A stretch of DNA of 64,000 bases. Source: Rosa chinensis. Lineage: Eukaryota; Streptophyta; Magnoliopsida; Rosales; Rosaceae. Location: NCBI RefSeq assembly GCF_002994745.2, contig NC_037091.1, positions 372,001 through 436,000 of the forward strand, read 5' to 3'. The notes below the pieces were generated by a model, which was not told where the DNA came from, searched no databases, and worked only from the letters and a program-made list of their open reading frames with translations. The number at the start of each line of letters is the position of its first letter. Within the stretch, counting starts at the first letter, position 1. Below are positions 23,654 to 35,699 of this stretch, piece after piece. The position numbers and the translations under genes are program-made.

Positions 23654-25741
23654 CTATTTGTAGTAATACCGAAGGTGTTCGGTAATCCAAGGGTGGGTCG
23701 TTGTGACGCCATCCTTGTCCATTAAGTAGAAGGTGCCCGGGCTAACGACCTCTACAATTTTGTATGGACCTTCCCAAGTTGGGCGGAGTTTCGTTGGCGG
23801 GGGTATAACTTCTTTCATTACCCAGTCCCCCAGTTGGAGGTTGCGGGCTTTAACCCTGGCGTTGTAGAAACGTGATACCCACCGCTTATTCTGGAGATTG
23901 CGCAGATGGGCTGCGTCTCGCTTTTCGTCTAGTAAATCCTTGTCGAGGTTAACGCCGTCGCTGTTGGTCTCGGGGCAGTAACCTTCGACCCTAGCGGTTG
24001 GTTGGATTACCTCGACCCCAAACATCATACAAAAGGGGGTTTCACCTGTGGAGGAGGTTGGGGTTGTTCTGATGGCCCACAGAACCTCCGGGAGCTTCTC
24101 CGCCCACAAACCCTTTGCCTCATCGAGCCGCTTCTGCAATAGTTTCTTGATTATCTTGTTTGCCACCTCGACCTGGCCGTTGGTTTGGGGATGGGCGACC
24201 GATGCAAAACGCATCTTGGTGCCCAGATTGGAGGTGAAAGAGATGAGTTCCTTATTGTTGAACTGTGTGCCGTTGTCTGTGATGATTGCATGCGGGACAC
24301 CGTAGCGGCAGTAGATGTTCTTCCAGAGGAAGTGGATTACCTTGGCGATAGTTATTGCCGTCAGTGGCTCTGCCTCTATCCACTTGCTGCTATAGTCAAT
24401 GGCGACAATGATGTATTTGAATTGACCTTTGGCGGTTTGGAATTTTCCCATCAAGTCCAGGCCCCACGTTGAGTGAATCCAGGGGCTGACGATAACAGAC
24501 AGAGGTCCCGGTGGAACGTGTGGAAAGTCTGCAAATTGTTGGCATTTGTGACAGGATCTTGATATCCACCGGGCGTCATCACCAAGCGTGGGCCAAAAGT
24601 AGCCTTGTCGCATTGTGTGATTAGCCAAGGATCTGGCGCCTGAGTGATTTCCGCATTCCCCGCCATGTATTGTTGCCAGCACGACCTTTCCCTCCTCTGG
24701 GGTTAGACAACGAAGGTTGGGGTAAGTGAATCCCTGGCGGTAAAGTTTGCCGCTCTGCATGTTGTAACGGGTTGCTCTCTGCTGGAGCTGCCGCGCCTTG
24801 ATCTTGTCTTCTGGCAATGTCCCGTTGCGCTTGTATTGGATAATCTCGTCCATCCAACTAGGATTGTCCACAATGCTAAAGATCTCCGCCAAGGTTTTGG
24901 TGATACTTGGCCTGTCCAGGGATTCTACCCTTGTGTCTGCTGGGCTCTGGTATGGTTGGGCGGTTGCAAGTCTTGCCAGTGAATCAGCCTTGGCGTTCTT
25001 TTCCCTGGGTATTTGTGTGATGGTGTGGAACTTGAATTTCTTGAGCAGCGTTTTGGCGTACCCTAAGTATGCCGCTAACTGCTGATCCTTGGCCTGAAAG
25101 CTGTCGTTGACCTGGTTAACGACCAACTGAGAGTCGCTGAAGATGTTGACACTGTCGGCTCCTGCATCAATAGCGAGGAGTAGGCCGGCAATGAGTGCCT
25201 CATATTCTGCCATGTTGTTAGAAGCTTTGAAGTTGAATTTCAACGCATACTCGACGTTAAGCCCCCGTGGTCCTGTCAAGATAATTTCGGCACCGCTGGC
25301 CTTGGCGGAAGCGGAACCATCCACTTGTAGGTTCCAGTCCGATTGTTGGGGTGCCGGCTCTACGGCCGTAGCAATTTCTGTTTCGAGCGGTATATTGATC
25401 TTGGGTTCGGGCTGACGATCGGTGAGCTCAGTGATGAAGTCTGCCACCGCCTGGCCTTTCATGGCGGTTCGTGGTTTGTAATCAATGTCAAACTCGCTGA
25501 GCTCAATGGCCCACTTGCTAAGGCGCCCCGAATGTTCAGGGTTCTGCATAACTTGTCTCAGCGGTTGATTGGTTAGCACATGTATTGTATGGGCTTGGAA
25601 GTACTGGCGGAGGCGTCTGGCGGCAACGATGAGTGCGAGAGCAAGCTGCTCCAATGGAGGATACCGTGCCTCCGCTCTATTCATGCCTCTTCCGGCATAG
25701 AAAACTGGGAGCTCGTCCTGGCCCTCCCGCCGGACGATGGC
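23654..25741 (-). pseudogene. pol, second half: RNase H, archaeal-type RNase H, integrase (copy B)
   Basis: This 676-codon frame from the ATG at 25684 continues upstream to a TGA at 25742-25744 that breaks pol where the family has Trp. In order: end of the gypsy RNase H (residues about 1-110); a second RNase H opening with LQVDGSASAKASG and containing NNMAEYEALIAGL, FSDSQLVVNQV and NAKADSLA (about 117-245); a zinc-binding HHCC domain (HGGECGNH, CHKCQQ; about 335-390); and the integrase core with Asp in WGLDLMGKF, Asp in ITDNGTQF and Glu in QVEVANKI (about 405-520). Two RNase H domains in this order mark the Tat lineage. Near MMFGVEV a few residues are missing relative to copy C. After the integrase core comes the usual C-terminal module. 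Confidence 0.9.
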
Positions 25742-26110
25742 TCAGCTAACCGCTGACTGAGATACCGCTAGGTAAATGTACAATGTTTCTCCTTGGACAG
25801 GAATGGAGAGGAGCGGTATTGCCGCCAGGTATTCCTTCAGGCCCTGGAATGCCGCCTGGCACTCTGGGTTCCAGTCGATGACCTTCTTGTGGGTTGTTTT
25901 GAGGACTTTGAAAAATCGGGCACACCTGTCGGTCAGTCTGGAGATGAATCGAGACAGGGCGGTTAGCTTGCCCTGGAGGCATTGGACGAGCACCTTCCAT
26001 TCCGGGTCCTTCAGGTTGAGGATGGCCTGTACCTTGTCAGGGTTGGCCTTGATGCCCCGTTCACTGACAATATATCCCAGAAATTTGCTGGCGGTGACGC
26101 CAAAGAAAAA
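25742..26110 (-). pseudogene. pol segment: RT connection and RNase H start (copy B)
   Basis: A different minus-strand frame bridges the RT frame and the second-half frame. It includes LQGKLTALSRFISRLTDR and FQGLKEYLAAIPLLS, the RT-thumb to RNase H region of gypsy elements. It is entered by a one-base indel near 26110-26120 and closed by the TGA at 25742-25744. Together these cut pol into separate frames. Confidence 0.8.
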
Positions 26111-28803
26111 TTTTTCCGGTTGAGGCGCATGCCGTAGGCCAAGAGGATGGTTATTATGATTTTCAAATTTGCCACATGTCCGCTGGCCTTTATACTTTTG
26201 ACCAACATGTCGTCTACGTAGACCTCAATTATCTTGCCCAGATGTTCCGCGAACATGGCGTTCATCAGCCGCTGATAAGTTGCCCCTGCGTTCTTCAAAC
26301 CGAAAGGCATCACATTGTAACAATACAGGCCTTTATCGGTGGTGAAGGTGGTGCATTCCTGGTCGTCGGGATGCATCCTGATCTGGTTATAACCGGAAAA
26401 AGCATCCATCATGCTGAGAAGCTCGTGTCCAGCGGTTGCATCGACGAGTTGATCGATGCGAGGTAACGGGTAGCTGTCTTTCGGGCATGCCTTGTTAAGG
26501 TTTTTGAAGTCGACGCACATCCTCCACTTGCCGCTAGCCTTCTTGACCATAACCAGGTTGGAAATCCACTGGGGATAGATGACCTGGCGGATGAACCCAA
26601 TGCCCTGGAGCTTGGCAACCTCCTCTCTGATAGCGCGGTACTTCTCTTCATCGAAGGCTCTGCGTTTCTGTTTGATAGGGTAGAAGGATGGTTTGATGCT
26701 CAACTTATGTGAGATGATTTCAGGGGAGATACCTGGCATGTCTACATATGACCAGGCAAAGATTGTAGCGTTGTCACGTAGGAACTGGGTGAGCTCTACC
26801 GCCTGCTCTGGGTCCAATTGAGCGCCTATGCGGACCGTCCGCTCAGGGTGCTCGTCCGAGATGCTGACAACCCTCAGTGATGTTTCTGGGTTGACCGGCT
26901 CTTTCCTTACGTACTTCTTTTCATCCTCCCTGGGGTCCTCAAAAATGTTTGGTGGCGGTGCCCGACTGCCTACTGCTAGGATCTCGTGGCAGCGGGCTGA
27001 TTGTGCCATGGTAGTATAATAACACTCGCGTGCCAATTGCTGACTTCCCTTGACACATCCTGTGCCGTTGGGAGTGGGGAATTTCATGAGCAGCATGTAC
27101 CTGGCGATGATGCACTTGAGTTTGTTGAGCGCTGGCCGACCAATGATGGCGTTGTATGAACTCGAACAATCGACAACTATGAACTCCGTATGTATTTCAG
27201 CCATACATGGACTAGTGCCCATAACGAGCCGCATATAGTCAGAGCCCAGCGGTTGCGTGACGTCACCGGAGAAGCTGAGCCGCAGTTCATGGTCTTGGAG
27301 TAATTTTCTGTTCCTCTTAAGGTTGTTATAACAACCGCCGAATATAACGTTGACAGCGGAACCGCTGTCAACCAGGATTCTTCCCACTGACATTTTGCCC
27401 AGAATAGCGTCAATCAAGAAAGGATCGTCGTGGGGCAGATGTACTCCGCGTTCCTTCTCCTCTGAGAAGGTAATGGGTTCCCAACCAGACCTTGGGAGTT
27501 TGGCGGATCTTTCGTAGCGGATGTTGCAGACTTCCTTTGGGTGATTAGCTCGCGCGTAACGCTTTCTAGCTCTGTGAGACATGCTGGTGATTGGAGCACC
27601 TCTGTCGATTGTGTTGATGCGGCCCATGGGCTCAATATAGGCGATCACAGGTGGCGGTTGGCATACCTTGAACTGCTCAAGCTTGCCGTCCCGGTACAAG
27701 GTCTCGATGGCCGTTTTGAGGGCGTTGCAGTTGTTGGTATTGTGACTGCTGTCCTCGTGGTATTTGCACCACCTGCCGGTGTTCCTTGGCTTTCCTGTTT
27801 TTGGGTATTTTCCCGGGGGCGGCGGTGGGATCTGATCCTTGCACTGATTGTATATTTCTTCATGTGAAGCCGTGAGGACTGTAAATACAGCATACCGCTG
27901 GGAAGACTCTGCATGTTTGTTGCGGTTGTCCCCATGGGATTGGCGGTTTCCCTTGTAGTGCTGATCCTTTTGCTGCTTGTTTTGGTACTGACCCTGTTGC
28001 CACTCCCTCTTCTTGTCAGTTGGCGGTGTGGAGGTTTTATTAGCGGTCCCTTGCTGACTGGAGGAGGGTTGTGTCAATTTTTCCAATGCCTCTGGTGGCG
28101 GTGGGGCCTCCCCATATGTGATGAATTCTGCTTGGGCATGAATAACCGCCTTACTCATGAGGTGGTCGTATACCGCATTTGGATGATTGTAGTTGAGGTG
28201 ATATAGAAATGGCCCTTTGAGGAGTCCCTGCTTAAAAGCCGCCGAAGCCATTGTTTTATCGAGATCACGGCACTGAGATGCTGCCGCTCGCCACCTTGTG
28301 ACGAACGCCTTCAGTGTCTCCTCAGTACCCTGCTTGACATTAAACAGTTGGCTTGTGTTGTGGTGCCCGGCGGACAGTAGGATGAACCGAGAAAGGAAAG
28401 TATGCGATAATGCCTGAAATGAGTCAATGGATCCCGGCGGGCACTCGAAGAACCAATTCATTGCCTCATTGTCCAGCGTTTCACTGAACAAGTGGCACAG
28501 GGTGGCGTCATCGAATCCCTTGTTGTTGGTGACCTTCTTGAAGGTGTCCATATGGACGAAGGGATCAGTCTTACTGCTGTAATGTGACATTTTAGGGGTC
28601 TTGCATACGCCGGTCTGACGGCCAGCAAAATTGCAGCGGTAAATGGTCCTGGCCTGGCTGCGAAAAGTGGGTTTGAAGCTGGTGCCGGGGTGCCCGATTC
28701 CGTCCGGATTAACCTTTGTTCCAACTGTTGCATCCTCTCCAGTATTTGAGCGGTTGCGTCGCCGGTGGGGTCTAGGCGGGTACTCCGCTGAACTGATCCT
28801 CAC
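26011..28803 (-). pseudogene. gag (C-terminal part), protease and reverse transcriptase, copy B
   Basis: A 930-codon open frame. The first about 70 residues are out of the family frame (compare 28458-28733 in another frame), so the true gag enters near TPKMSHYSSKTDPF. The retrotransposon gag domain spans about residues 75-200 (MNWFFECPPGSIDSF, LKAFVTRWRAAASQC). A zinc-knuckle-like WCKYHEDSSHNTNNC lies near 345. The protease active site is VDSGSAVNVIF near 480. RT runs from about 700 with YVDDMLVK as the catalytic box. A frame break near 26110-26120 truncates the thumb. Confidence 0.9.
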
Positions 28804-28877
28804 CCGGGAGCGGGCGGGTCTCCCTCTGTTCTCTCCCTAGGTCTCGAGCGGTGGGTGCGCAGTGATGACTCCGCCTC

Positions 28878-29351
28878 CTATTCCAACATTGGCTGGGGTG
28901 CAGGGGGTTGTCCCATTGCCGCTAGCTCTGGTGGGTGCAGCGGGACTTGCATGTGTACGACCGGTGCTGGCATCAATGCTCCTGTGCCGGGTCGGCTATG
29001 CCTAGTGCTTCGTGACTGTTCACTTCGTGCCGGGTTGGCGGTTGCCTCCAGCGCTTTCTTTAGCTCATTAAAGCGGGACACCAGCGTGGCCACCTGCCTC
29101 CGGGCTTCGGCCTTTTCCTTGCGCTCTTGTTCACGTTCTCTGTTTGCCTTGTGAAGATCAGCCAGTGCCAGCTTGTACAGGGAGGCGAGGTCTTGGCCTG
29201 GCGAGCGGCTGCTAGCTGGGTTTGTCTCATCGCCGGGGTTGACTGGGGTGGTGAATAACGCGCGGTTGACGCCTACCGTTGGGTTGGTCGGCTGGGGAAT
29301 GGCAGATTGATCTGCCTGCTCTTCAGCGTTTCCCCAGCTGTCGTTAGTCAT
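28878..29351 (-). pseudogene. gag N-terminus, copy B
   Basis: The 157-codon ORF starts 54 bp inside the 5' LTR junction with MTNDSWGNAEEQADQS, matching MTNGSGGNVEGQADQS of copy C, so the start is supported by the family. It contains a coiled-coil segment (LHKANREREQERKEKAEARR). A TAG after PQPMLE interrupts it where copy C reads Gln, and a second stop follows before the next frame. Confidence 0.85.
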
Positions 29352-29385
29352 GGTGATTGTGGCGGGATGACCTTTTGTTCAAGGG

Positions 29386-29404
29386 TTCCCACAGACGGCG
29401 CCAA
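29386..29404 (-). promoter_or_regulatory. primer binding site, copy B
   Basis: On minus, TTGGCGCCGTCTGTGGGAA directly follows the 5' LTR. The same block follows the 5' LTR of copy C. The first bases TGGCGCCGT fit the 3' end of plant tRNA-Asp, but the remaining bases do not match well, so the tRNA identity is left open. Confidence 0.7.
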
Positions 29405-29910
29405 TGTTGATGCTCAAGTCCGGCGGTAACCGATTCCTTGCTTAACGCGGGCCCGGTGGGCGGACCGCTACTCCTAGGATTAGGTGATTCTTGTTACTGC
29501 AACACGATAGTTAGGGCGTTAGAGGGAGACTGCGTTGGGCGGTCTTCACTTCTCCGATGCCTAAGTCAGTCACTGTATATGCGCGGCATAACACTAAATG
29601 AGTAGTGATTGCGTAATTAATGAGGAGAGAGGAAAGAACCTTTTATAGGTGAGGAAGAGGTTGATCTTCTTCTTGTTTCCGATGTGGGACTGATGTGCTT
29701 CGATTCCCAGCGTCAGGGTCTTCTGATGCTATCTTGACGCGGCGCGTGGCGGCGCGTCAGCTGTGATCTGGGGGGATCCGGGGCTCGAGCGGTAGCCCGC
29801 CTGGCCGTGACTTCGCAGGTCATCCCCTTGGTGAGAATCAGTACCTCTGGCGGTACAATGAGCGTGGCTCATTATAGCTAATTATGCTCGTTCTAGCACA
29901 TGTAGGTACA
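29405..29910 (-). repeat. 5' LTR of copy B
   Basis: Same family and boundaries (TG...CA) as the 3' LTR of copy B, with about 96% identity by eye. The promoter TATA on minus lies near 29640-29650. Confidence 0.95.
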
Positions 29911-30059
29911 ATATGCAAGAATTGGCGATAGTATACCGAATATACTATAAACTAATGAGCACCACAGTAGAGCCGAAGACACGGATTTCCAACATCCCTG
30001 GTCTCACTACTGGGTTCTCACCAGCTAGAAGAACCATTCACAACAGATTCACAAGGTTG

Positions 30060-31132
30060 CTTGGAATGAAGTAACTTTTCCTATTGAATGGAAATTATCC
30101 AGTCCGAAGCTACCCGTAGAAAGTGCAAAAGCTAAAATCTACGAAAGTAGAAAGACTGGAGAAATCAGTCTAAATTTTGACAATCACAGAAAAAACGATG
30201 TCGGTCCTGAGAATCTCAGGATAAACAGGAATCTTCTGAGAATAAGCTACAGCACTAGAGAAGCTAGTGTCAGTGGTACAAAACCCACTATTGAAGAACC
30301 AATATCAGAAGAAGATCTGGAAGCTGATCTAAACAGACCAGTCAACATGCTCAGAGCTGAGAGGCTCTATGATCTTTATGAAGAAGCTGAGAATTGTGAA
30401 AGTCCTTAACGATTAGAAAAACTAATCAAAGAGATGAAAGAATTCAAAATCAGAAAGACAAGAAAAGTCTTTCCTTATCAAGATCTTGAAATGGAAGATG
30501 GAGAGACCTCCAGAACTTTCATTAGCAGAGAAAAAGGGAAAGTAAAACGCCCATTACAGAAAGCCCCCACGGGTAAAAAAGGGGAAATAAATTCCCAAAA
30601 ATTTGTCCCAGAAGACAATCTGCCTAGAGTTCTGATCACGAACTATGGCATCTGGTTAAATCTGGACAAGAGTCTAGACAGAAGAAAAACCATTGACCAA
30701 TGGGTAGATAGCCTGATGATGGCTTCTGCACTTACCCTTGGCAAATTTGAAGCACCAGATTTGCAGGTGTACTATGAAACTACTCTTACTGGAGTGGCAA
30801 AAAAGTACTACCTATCTTTCAAAGAAACTGCCAGAGGAAGAGACTGGCTTGAAGAGATAAAAAATTCAAAGTCTCCGTATGATTTTGCAGTACCCCTGTA
30901 CGATCAGTTCTGTGGAGATCTCTCAAATCTGAGTAAGAAAGCCAAAGAAACGGCGAAGTCGAATATCTATGCTCTCAAAATCTGTGACATGAGATATTTC
31001 AAAGAATACTTGAATGAGTTTCAAGAATATTTCTGTACAATTGGTGAACTAGAGAATACTGATCTAGTTAATCTATTACACAGAAATCTCCCTGAACCAT
31101 GCAAAAACAGCTGTGAGAGAAAACATAGCTGA
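30060..31132 (+). pseudogene. pararetroviral movement-protein tail and coat-protein region
   Basis: The frame entering near 30060 (WNEVTFPIEWKL) carries the C-terminal tail of the movement region, is acidic around 30310-30400, has one TAA at 30407-30409 and then continues through the coat-protein core (30434-31132) with WVDSLMMASALTL, YYLSFKETARGRDWL and YFKEYLNEFQEYF. These are typical of the caulimovirid capsid domain. A frame change near 31110-31130 moves the reading to the frame that holds the zinc knuckle. Broken by that stop and frame change. Confidence 0.7.
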
Positions 31133-34100
31133 GAAACCAATTGAAAGATTTTCAGTTGGAGGGATTGCCGACAGAATCCGGCAATTACTGAAGGAGCAAT
31201 GCAAAGCCAATCTTAGAGCTAAGATGGCCAAGAAGCAACTCAAAGGAGCTGAGAAATTTTGCTATGGAATACTAGATATGCCCACAAACTGGGGATGTCA
31301 TGAATCCAAATTCCCCAGAAAGAAGAAGAAAGAAAAATATTACTCTAAAAAATTCAGAAAGAGTAATCAGAAGAAGGATTGGAAATTCAAGAGAAGTTCC
31401 AATTACAAGAAACAACAGGATGAAGATCCAAAAAAGAAATTCTTTAAGAAAAAGAAGAATACTTATCAGCATAAACAACCAAGCAAGAAAGCTTGCAGAT
31501 GTTGGTTATGTAAAGCTGAAGGGCACTATGCCAATGAATGTCCGGAAAAGGGTAAAAGATCTACTAAAGCTCTCTTTGAAGAATATGAGCAAATAGTAGA
31601 AGTAGCAAACATGAAAGGCTACGAAATAGCCTATTATGATGATGAAGAAGACGACAGGTCAGTTTATTCTGCCTGGTCTGAAGAAGAAGAATCTTCATCT
31701 GAGTCTGAGGTAGATTCTGAAGAAAGCAAGACAGAAACTTTCATGTCTTCTTATCAGGTGAACCCTGGTACATTCGTTTGTGACTACTGCTTATGTCACG
31801 AAAAGAATGGTCTCCCAATGTTTTGTGAAGAGTCTAAGAAGACTTATCACAAAGAATGCTTCGTAGCTGAAGCAAGAAGGAAAACCAAGAATGGCCTTGT
31901 AAGCCAATTGGTTGAACAAGAATATGAAGAGTATTTCGCTGAGAAAAAAGCGAAAGAAGTTGAAACTCTGTTCCAGGAAACCATGGAACCATCTTCCTCT
32001 GAAATAAAGGAAGAAATCATCGGTGAAGAAAAAATCGATGAAGATATAGAACTGGTTGAAACACCAGAAATTGTTCCAGAAGAATGTAAACCATTCATTC
32101 CAAAGGAACAAGCTCAGGAAAATGAGCTTCAACAATCGAAGGTCGTCTCTACCAATAGATACAGCAACTACATAGAGATTGGACTAAAATTCCCTGATCA
32201 CAAAAAATATCATCTACATGCCTTTGTAGATAATGGATTGGGATTTACTGTTGCAAAGAGTTTTGCAATTCTAGATGAACTCTGGAAAGAAGATAAGAAG
32301 AAGTCTACTACTGGTGTTACATTTGATGGAAGCCATCTCACCATGAAGAAAGTAGCAAAAAATGTTCATATCACCATTGGTGGAGGAACATTTATCATCT
32401 AGAATGTTTGGCAATCTGAAGGCCAAGGATCTGATTTCTTGTTGGGAAATGATTTTATTCTCCAACAACGATTCATTCAGGATGAAGAAGCGATAGGCTT
32501 CAGAAAAGGAGAATGGGTGTTCTGGGCAGACTGACTCACACAAGCAAAAAGTGTAGTAGGTCCTGGTTTTATTACTCAGTATCAGAGATCGCAACAGAAT
32601 AGTGGTGATCTTACCCCCTACAAACCTAAATTCGAACCCATACTCCAAATCAAGCAACAAGAAGAATTACTTGTTGAAGAAGAAGAAGAAGAAGAAACTA
32701 GTGAAGATGAAGAAGCTAGTTTCATCCATGAGCATAACCTCAAGCACTTTCAGAACAAGCTTTAGTCTTAGCAAATTCCCACTCTTGAAAAAATCAAGAG
32801 ACTACTCGAGCAGAATGTGGATACAAATCCTCAAAAGTTTTGGGAAAAAGACCCAATGGTCTGTGAATTGAGATTGCATGATATGAATGCCATCTGTCAT
32901 GTCAAAGCCATTCCTCAGTACAAAGAGGAAGATCAAAAAGAATTCAGAAATGATATTGAAGATCTCCTGAACAAGATATTAATTCAACCTTTCACTAGCC
33001 CTTATCATGCCCCAGCATTCTACGTGAGAAATCATGCAGAAAAACTACAAGGAAAAGCTAGAATGGTGATTGACTACAGAGATGTCAATAAGAAGACTGT
33101 CAAAGACGGTTATCAAATTGCTCAAGTAAGAGTATTGATTAACCAGCTCAGAGGAGCCAAAGTCTTTTCGAAATTCGATACAAAGTCGGGTTTCTGGCAA
33201 GTCAAGATGCATCCTGAGACCATTCCTCTCACTGCATTTGGAACACCACAAGGTCATTATGAATGGTTGGTAATGCCTTTTGGTCTAAAGCAAGCTCCCT
33301 CAATCTTCCAGAGAAAGATGGACAACATCTTCAAACATGTTGCGGAGTTCTACGTCGTCTACATAGATGACATTCTGGTCTTCTCCAAAAACAGAGAAGA
33401 ATACATGAAACACCTCCATGAGGTAGTAAAGCTGATAGTTCAGCATGGAATTATCCTAGGTGAAAAGAAGATCTTCTTTATCCTCGATGAAGTTGATTTC
33501 CTATGAATAAACATCAAGAATGGAGTGATAAAACTCCAACCTCATATTCTTGAAAAGATCTGGCAGTTTCCAGATAGAATTCCTGATGCTAAGAGTCTAG
33601 AGAGATTCCTTGGTGTCATAAATTATGGGAGAGATTTCATCCCTAAAATCTCAGGGTTAACAACAATGTTATCTCCTAAGACAAGTTTCAAGAGAAAATG
33701 GAACTTCACAGAAGATGATGAAAAGATCGTGAAGCAGATAAAAAATCTCTGTAAAAACCTCCCTCCTCTACAGCAACCAGAGGAAGATGATGAAATTATC
33801 CTCCAGACAAATGCGAGTGATAATTACTGGTCCGGTGTAGTTCTAGCGAGAGCGCCTTGAACTAACATTGAAAAGATCTGCAAATTTTGTAGTGGCAAGT
33901 TCAGCCCTGCAGAACTGAATTATCCCACAGGGGAAAAAGAAATCTTGGCTGTCAAGAAAACAATTTTAAATTCTCCAGCTTATCTTGGAAAACCCTTTAC
34001 TGTCCGCACCGATTGTGCTAGAGTAAAGAACTTCAAAAATTTTAAACTTGATAAAGCTGCTGATAGAGGAAGATTAGCTAACTGGCAATTGTTTCTTAAC

Positions 34101-34637
34101 CAATATGATTATACTGTTGAATTAATTGCAGGAAACAAGAACTATCTTCCAGACGCATTGACCAGAGAAATGACAATGTTCAGCCAAAGAGATGACGACG
34201 AAGGTCGTAATCCCAGAAGCAGAAGAACTGGGAAAGAACCGGAAGAGGATCCCAAAGAAAAAATCCTTAAAAGTTTTCTGCTAAGCTCGAAAGGCTTAGC
34301 CTCAACTGATCAATCCCAGGGTAAAGGATTGGCTTGCCCGTCTCAAACGGCAGACAGTAAAGGCTCATCAAGACCGTTGACGGCTGCTGCTTTGCCAAAA
34401 AGCAGACCAACTACAACTGGAGTTATAAATGTTTTTAATTATGAATTAAGAACCTTTGATACTCCTGTGTTCAGAACTGGCAGGAGACTAGCTTACCACC
34501 AAAAGGCAATCCTAGATAATCTGTTATTTGCCTTTCAAGAAAGAAGCAGTGGTCTAATGTTCCCAGCTCTCTTTGCATTAGCCGAAGAACTCTACGAAAA
34601 TGGTAGACCACAGGTGGAAGAGCTTCATACACAGTAG
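31113..34637 (+). pseudogene. pararetroviral zinc knuckle, protease, reverse transcriptase and RNase H (broken polyprotein)
   Basis: One reading frame runs the whole length with in-frame stops at 32400, 32532, 32763, 32769, 33504, 33858 and the end TAG at 34635. In order: Lys-rich basic region; CCHC knuckle CWLCKAEGHYANEC (near 31500); a second Cys/His cluster C-x2-C-x11-C-x7-H-x2-C (near 31780-31860); acidic Glu-rich linker; protease with VDNGLG where D-T/S-G is usual (near 32225); RT with the YIDDILVFS box (near 33360); connection; RNase H (TNASDNYWSGVVLA, FTVRTDCARVKNF, YLPDALTREM). Capsid to RNase H in one frame fits a polyprotein-type caulimovirid. Stops inside PR-RT and RT-RH make it inactive. 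Confidence 0.85.
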
Positions 34638-35465
34638 AGTGCTGTAAAGAAAGAAAAAATTCACTTCCTAGAAACCCCTGAAAGTGCTAGGGTCCCTATC
34701 ATAGCACTCAATGAATCAGACTGGCATGGATTCCATAGTCTGATAGGAAGTCACAATTCAGAAGATCAAGTTCCTCCAACCCTCTTCATCGTCGCAGGAC
34801 CATATGTTGGAAGATACCTGGTAAATGTTCAGAGTGAACATCCCCAAGAACACAAGCTCTGGCTTGTTGAAAATGGTTTTGTCCATAATCTGTGGACTAA
34901 AACAAATGATGATCTGAAAGGTTTGCCGCCTATCATTGTCAACACAGTCAAAAATATCAGAAAAAATGACTGTATGCTTCGTTTGAAGTTCAGATCCACT
35001 CCTCCAGAATGGATCCAAAAGGCAAACAGTGAAGTTGAATATATTTCTCCATATCATTATGTGAGAATTATCTCAAGGAAATATCTTCAACCAGCCTGTG
35101 TAGGGTACAATGGTCAAACGAATTCAAGCATTCCCTGGATGAAGGCCATGACCCTGGAATACATTAAGAAGATCATCTCTGAAGATATCAGCAATACCTT
35201 CCTGACAGCAGGAGAGAAGATTATTATCACTGCTTACGATCACCCTGACGTAGTCAGTAGTGACCTATTCCTATCCCTCACCAGAAAAGAGATAGACTCG
35301 ACGATGGCATGCATGCACTGGGTGGAAAAGCTTGAAAATGACAACCACTACAAAATGTATGTTGATACAGACGTCGAGGACAATGCCACAACCACTCGTA
35401 TGGCCCAAGCAGACAACAACTCCTTTGTCTTTGACCACAATTCTGAAACAGACGAGAACATGTGA
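34638..35465 (+). pseudogene. pararetroviral ORF downstream of RNase H, unknown function
   Basis: The frame of the polyprotein continues after the TAG at 34635-34637 without further stops to a TGA at 35463-35465 (about 275 codons). Visible pieces: NESDWHGFHSLIG, LFIVAGPYVGRYLV, SPYHYVRIISRKYLQPA, and an acidic tail. I see no transactivator/viroplasmin signature. Whether it was a separate ORF or part of the polyprotein is open. Confidence 0.6.
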
Positions 35466-35690
35466 AGCTACAGGTGAAGAATCAGCACCAAACTTGCAAC
35501 TGTAGACCTTTAGACTTTTCTAAAAGCTACTTTTCTTTTGCAAAAAAAATTCAAGAAAGAGACGTTTCACCAACTACTTTTCTGCTTTTCCCAACCGACC
35601 TCCATCATCAGGAGCACTCAGAAAAGCTGAAAGGTCACGGAGTTGTCCTGTACATTTTAATGTTTTCAATTGTAATTTGAGTTCCACTCC

Positions 35691-35699
35691 CTATATAAG
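35691..35699 (+). promoter_or_regulatory. TATA box of pararetroviral pregenomic promoter
   Basis: CTATATAAG lies about 225 bp after the last viral ORF, where caulimovirid pregenomic promoters sit. An AATAAATAAA polyadenylation motif follows at 35944-35953, about 220 nt after the expected start site, matching the short start-to-poly(A) spacing used by pararetroviruses for terminally redundant RNA. Confidence 0.65.

Larger units (their letters stand above)
18304..29910 (-). mobile_element. complete Tat/Retand-like element, copy B
   Basis: The element is 11,607 bp with LTRs of 507 and 506 bp and a perfect 5-bp duplication ATATG (18299-18303, 29911-29915). Gag-pol runs on minus; the aORF runs on plus in the 3' part. 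By eye the LTRs differ at about 18-20 positions (roughly 96% identity), so insertion is moderately recent. Pol carries both a gypsy RNase H and a second archaeal-type RNase H before integrase, the diagnostic of the Tat lineage. Gag-pol has at least two nonsense codons and two frame breaks, so the copy is not autonomous. The spacer 23249-23653 between the aORF and pol ends, and 18836-19385, hold no gene. The target was the movement-protein region of the endogenous pararetrovirus. Confidence 0.95.
15332..30060 (+). pseudogene. pararetroviral movement-protein region, split by two retroelement insertions
   Basis: There are three pieces: 15332-15418, 18004-18303 and 29916-about 30060. The middle piece carries the hallmark block of caulimovirid movement proteins (MHIGAVQVDIKLLAREGI, QASLLGTLEASLC, FNCFPNFSTSLKD). 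The third continues with LAIVYRIYYKLMS, the usual C-terminal part of that domain. Movement proteins of this 30K family enlarge plasmodesmata for cell-to-cell spread. A TGA lies at 18259-18261. The break points coincide with target duplications of the solo LTR (TGATC/TAATC) and of gypsy copy B (ATATG), so the pieces were one locus. The total is near 180 residues plus a C-terminal tail. It is non-functional. Confidence 0.75.

Noticed and set aside
24048..28206. Plus-strand ORFs opposite copy B gag-pol
   Set aside because: All are shadows of the minus-strand polyprotein, whose domains are clear.
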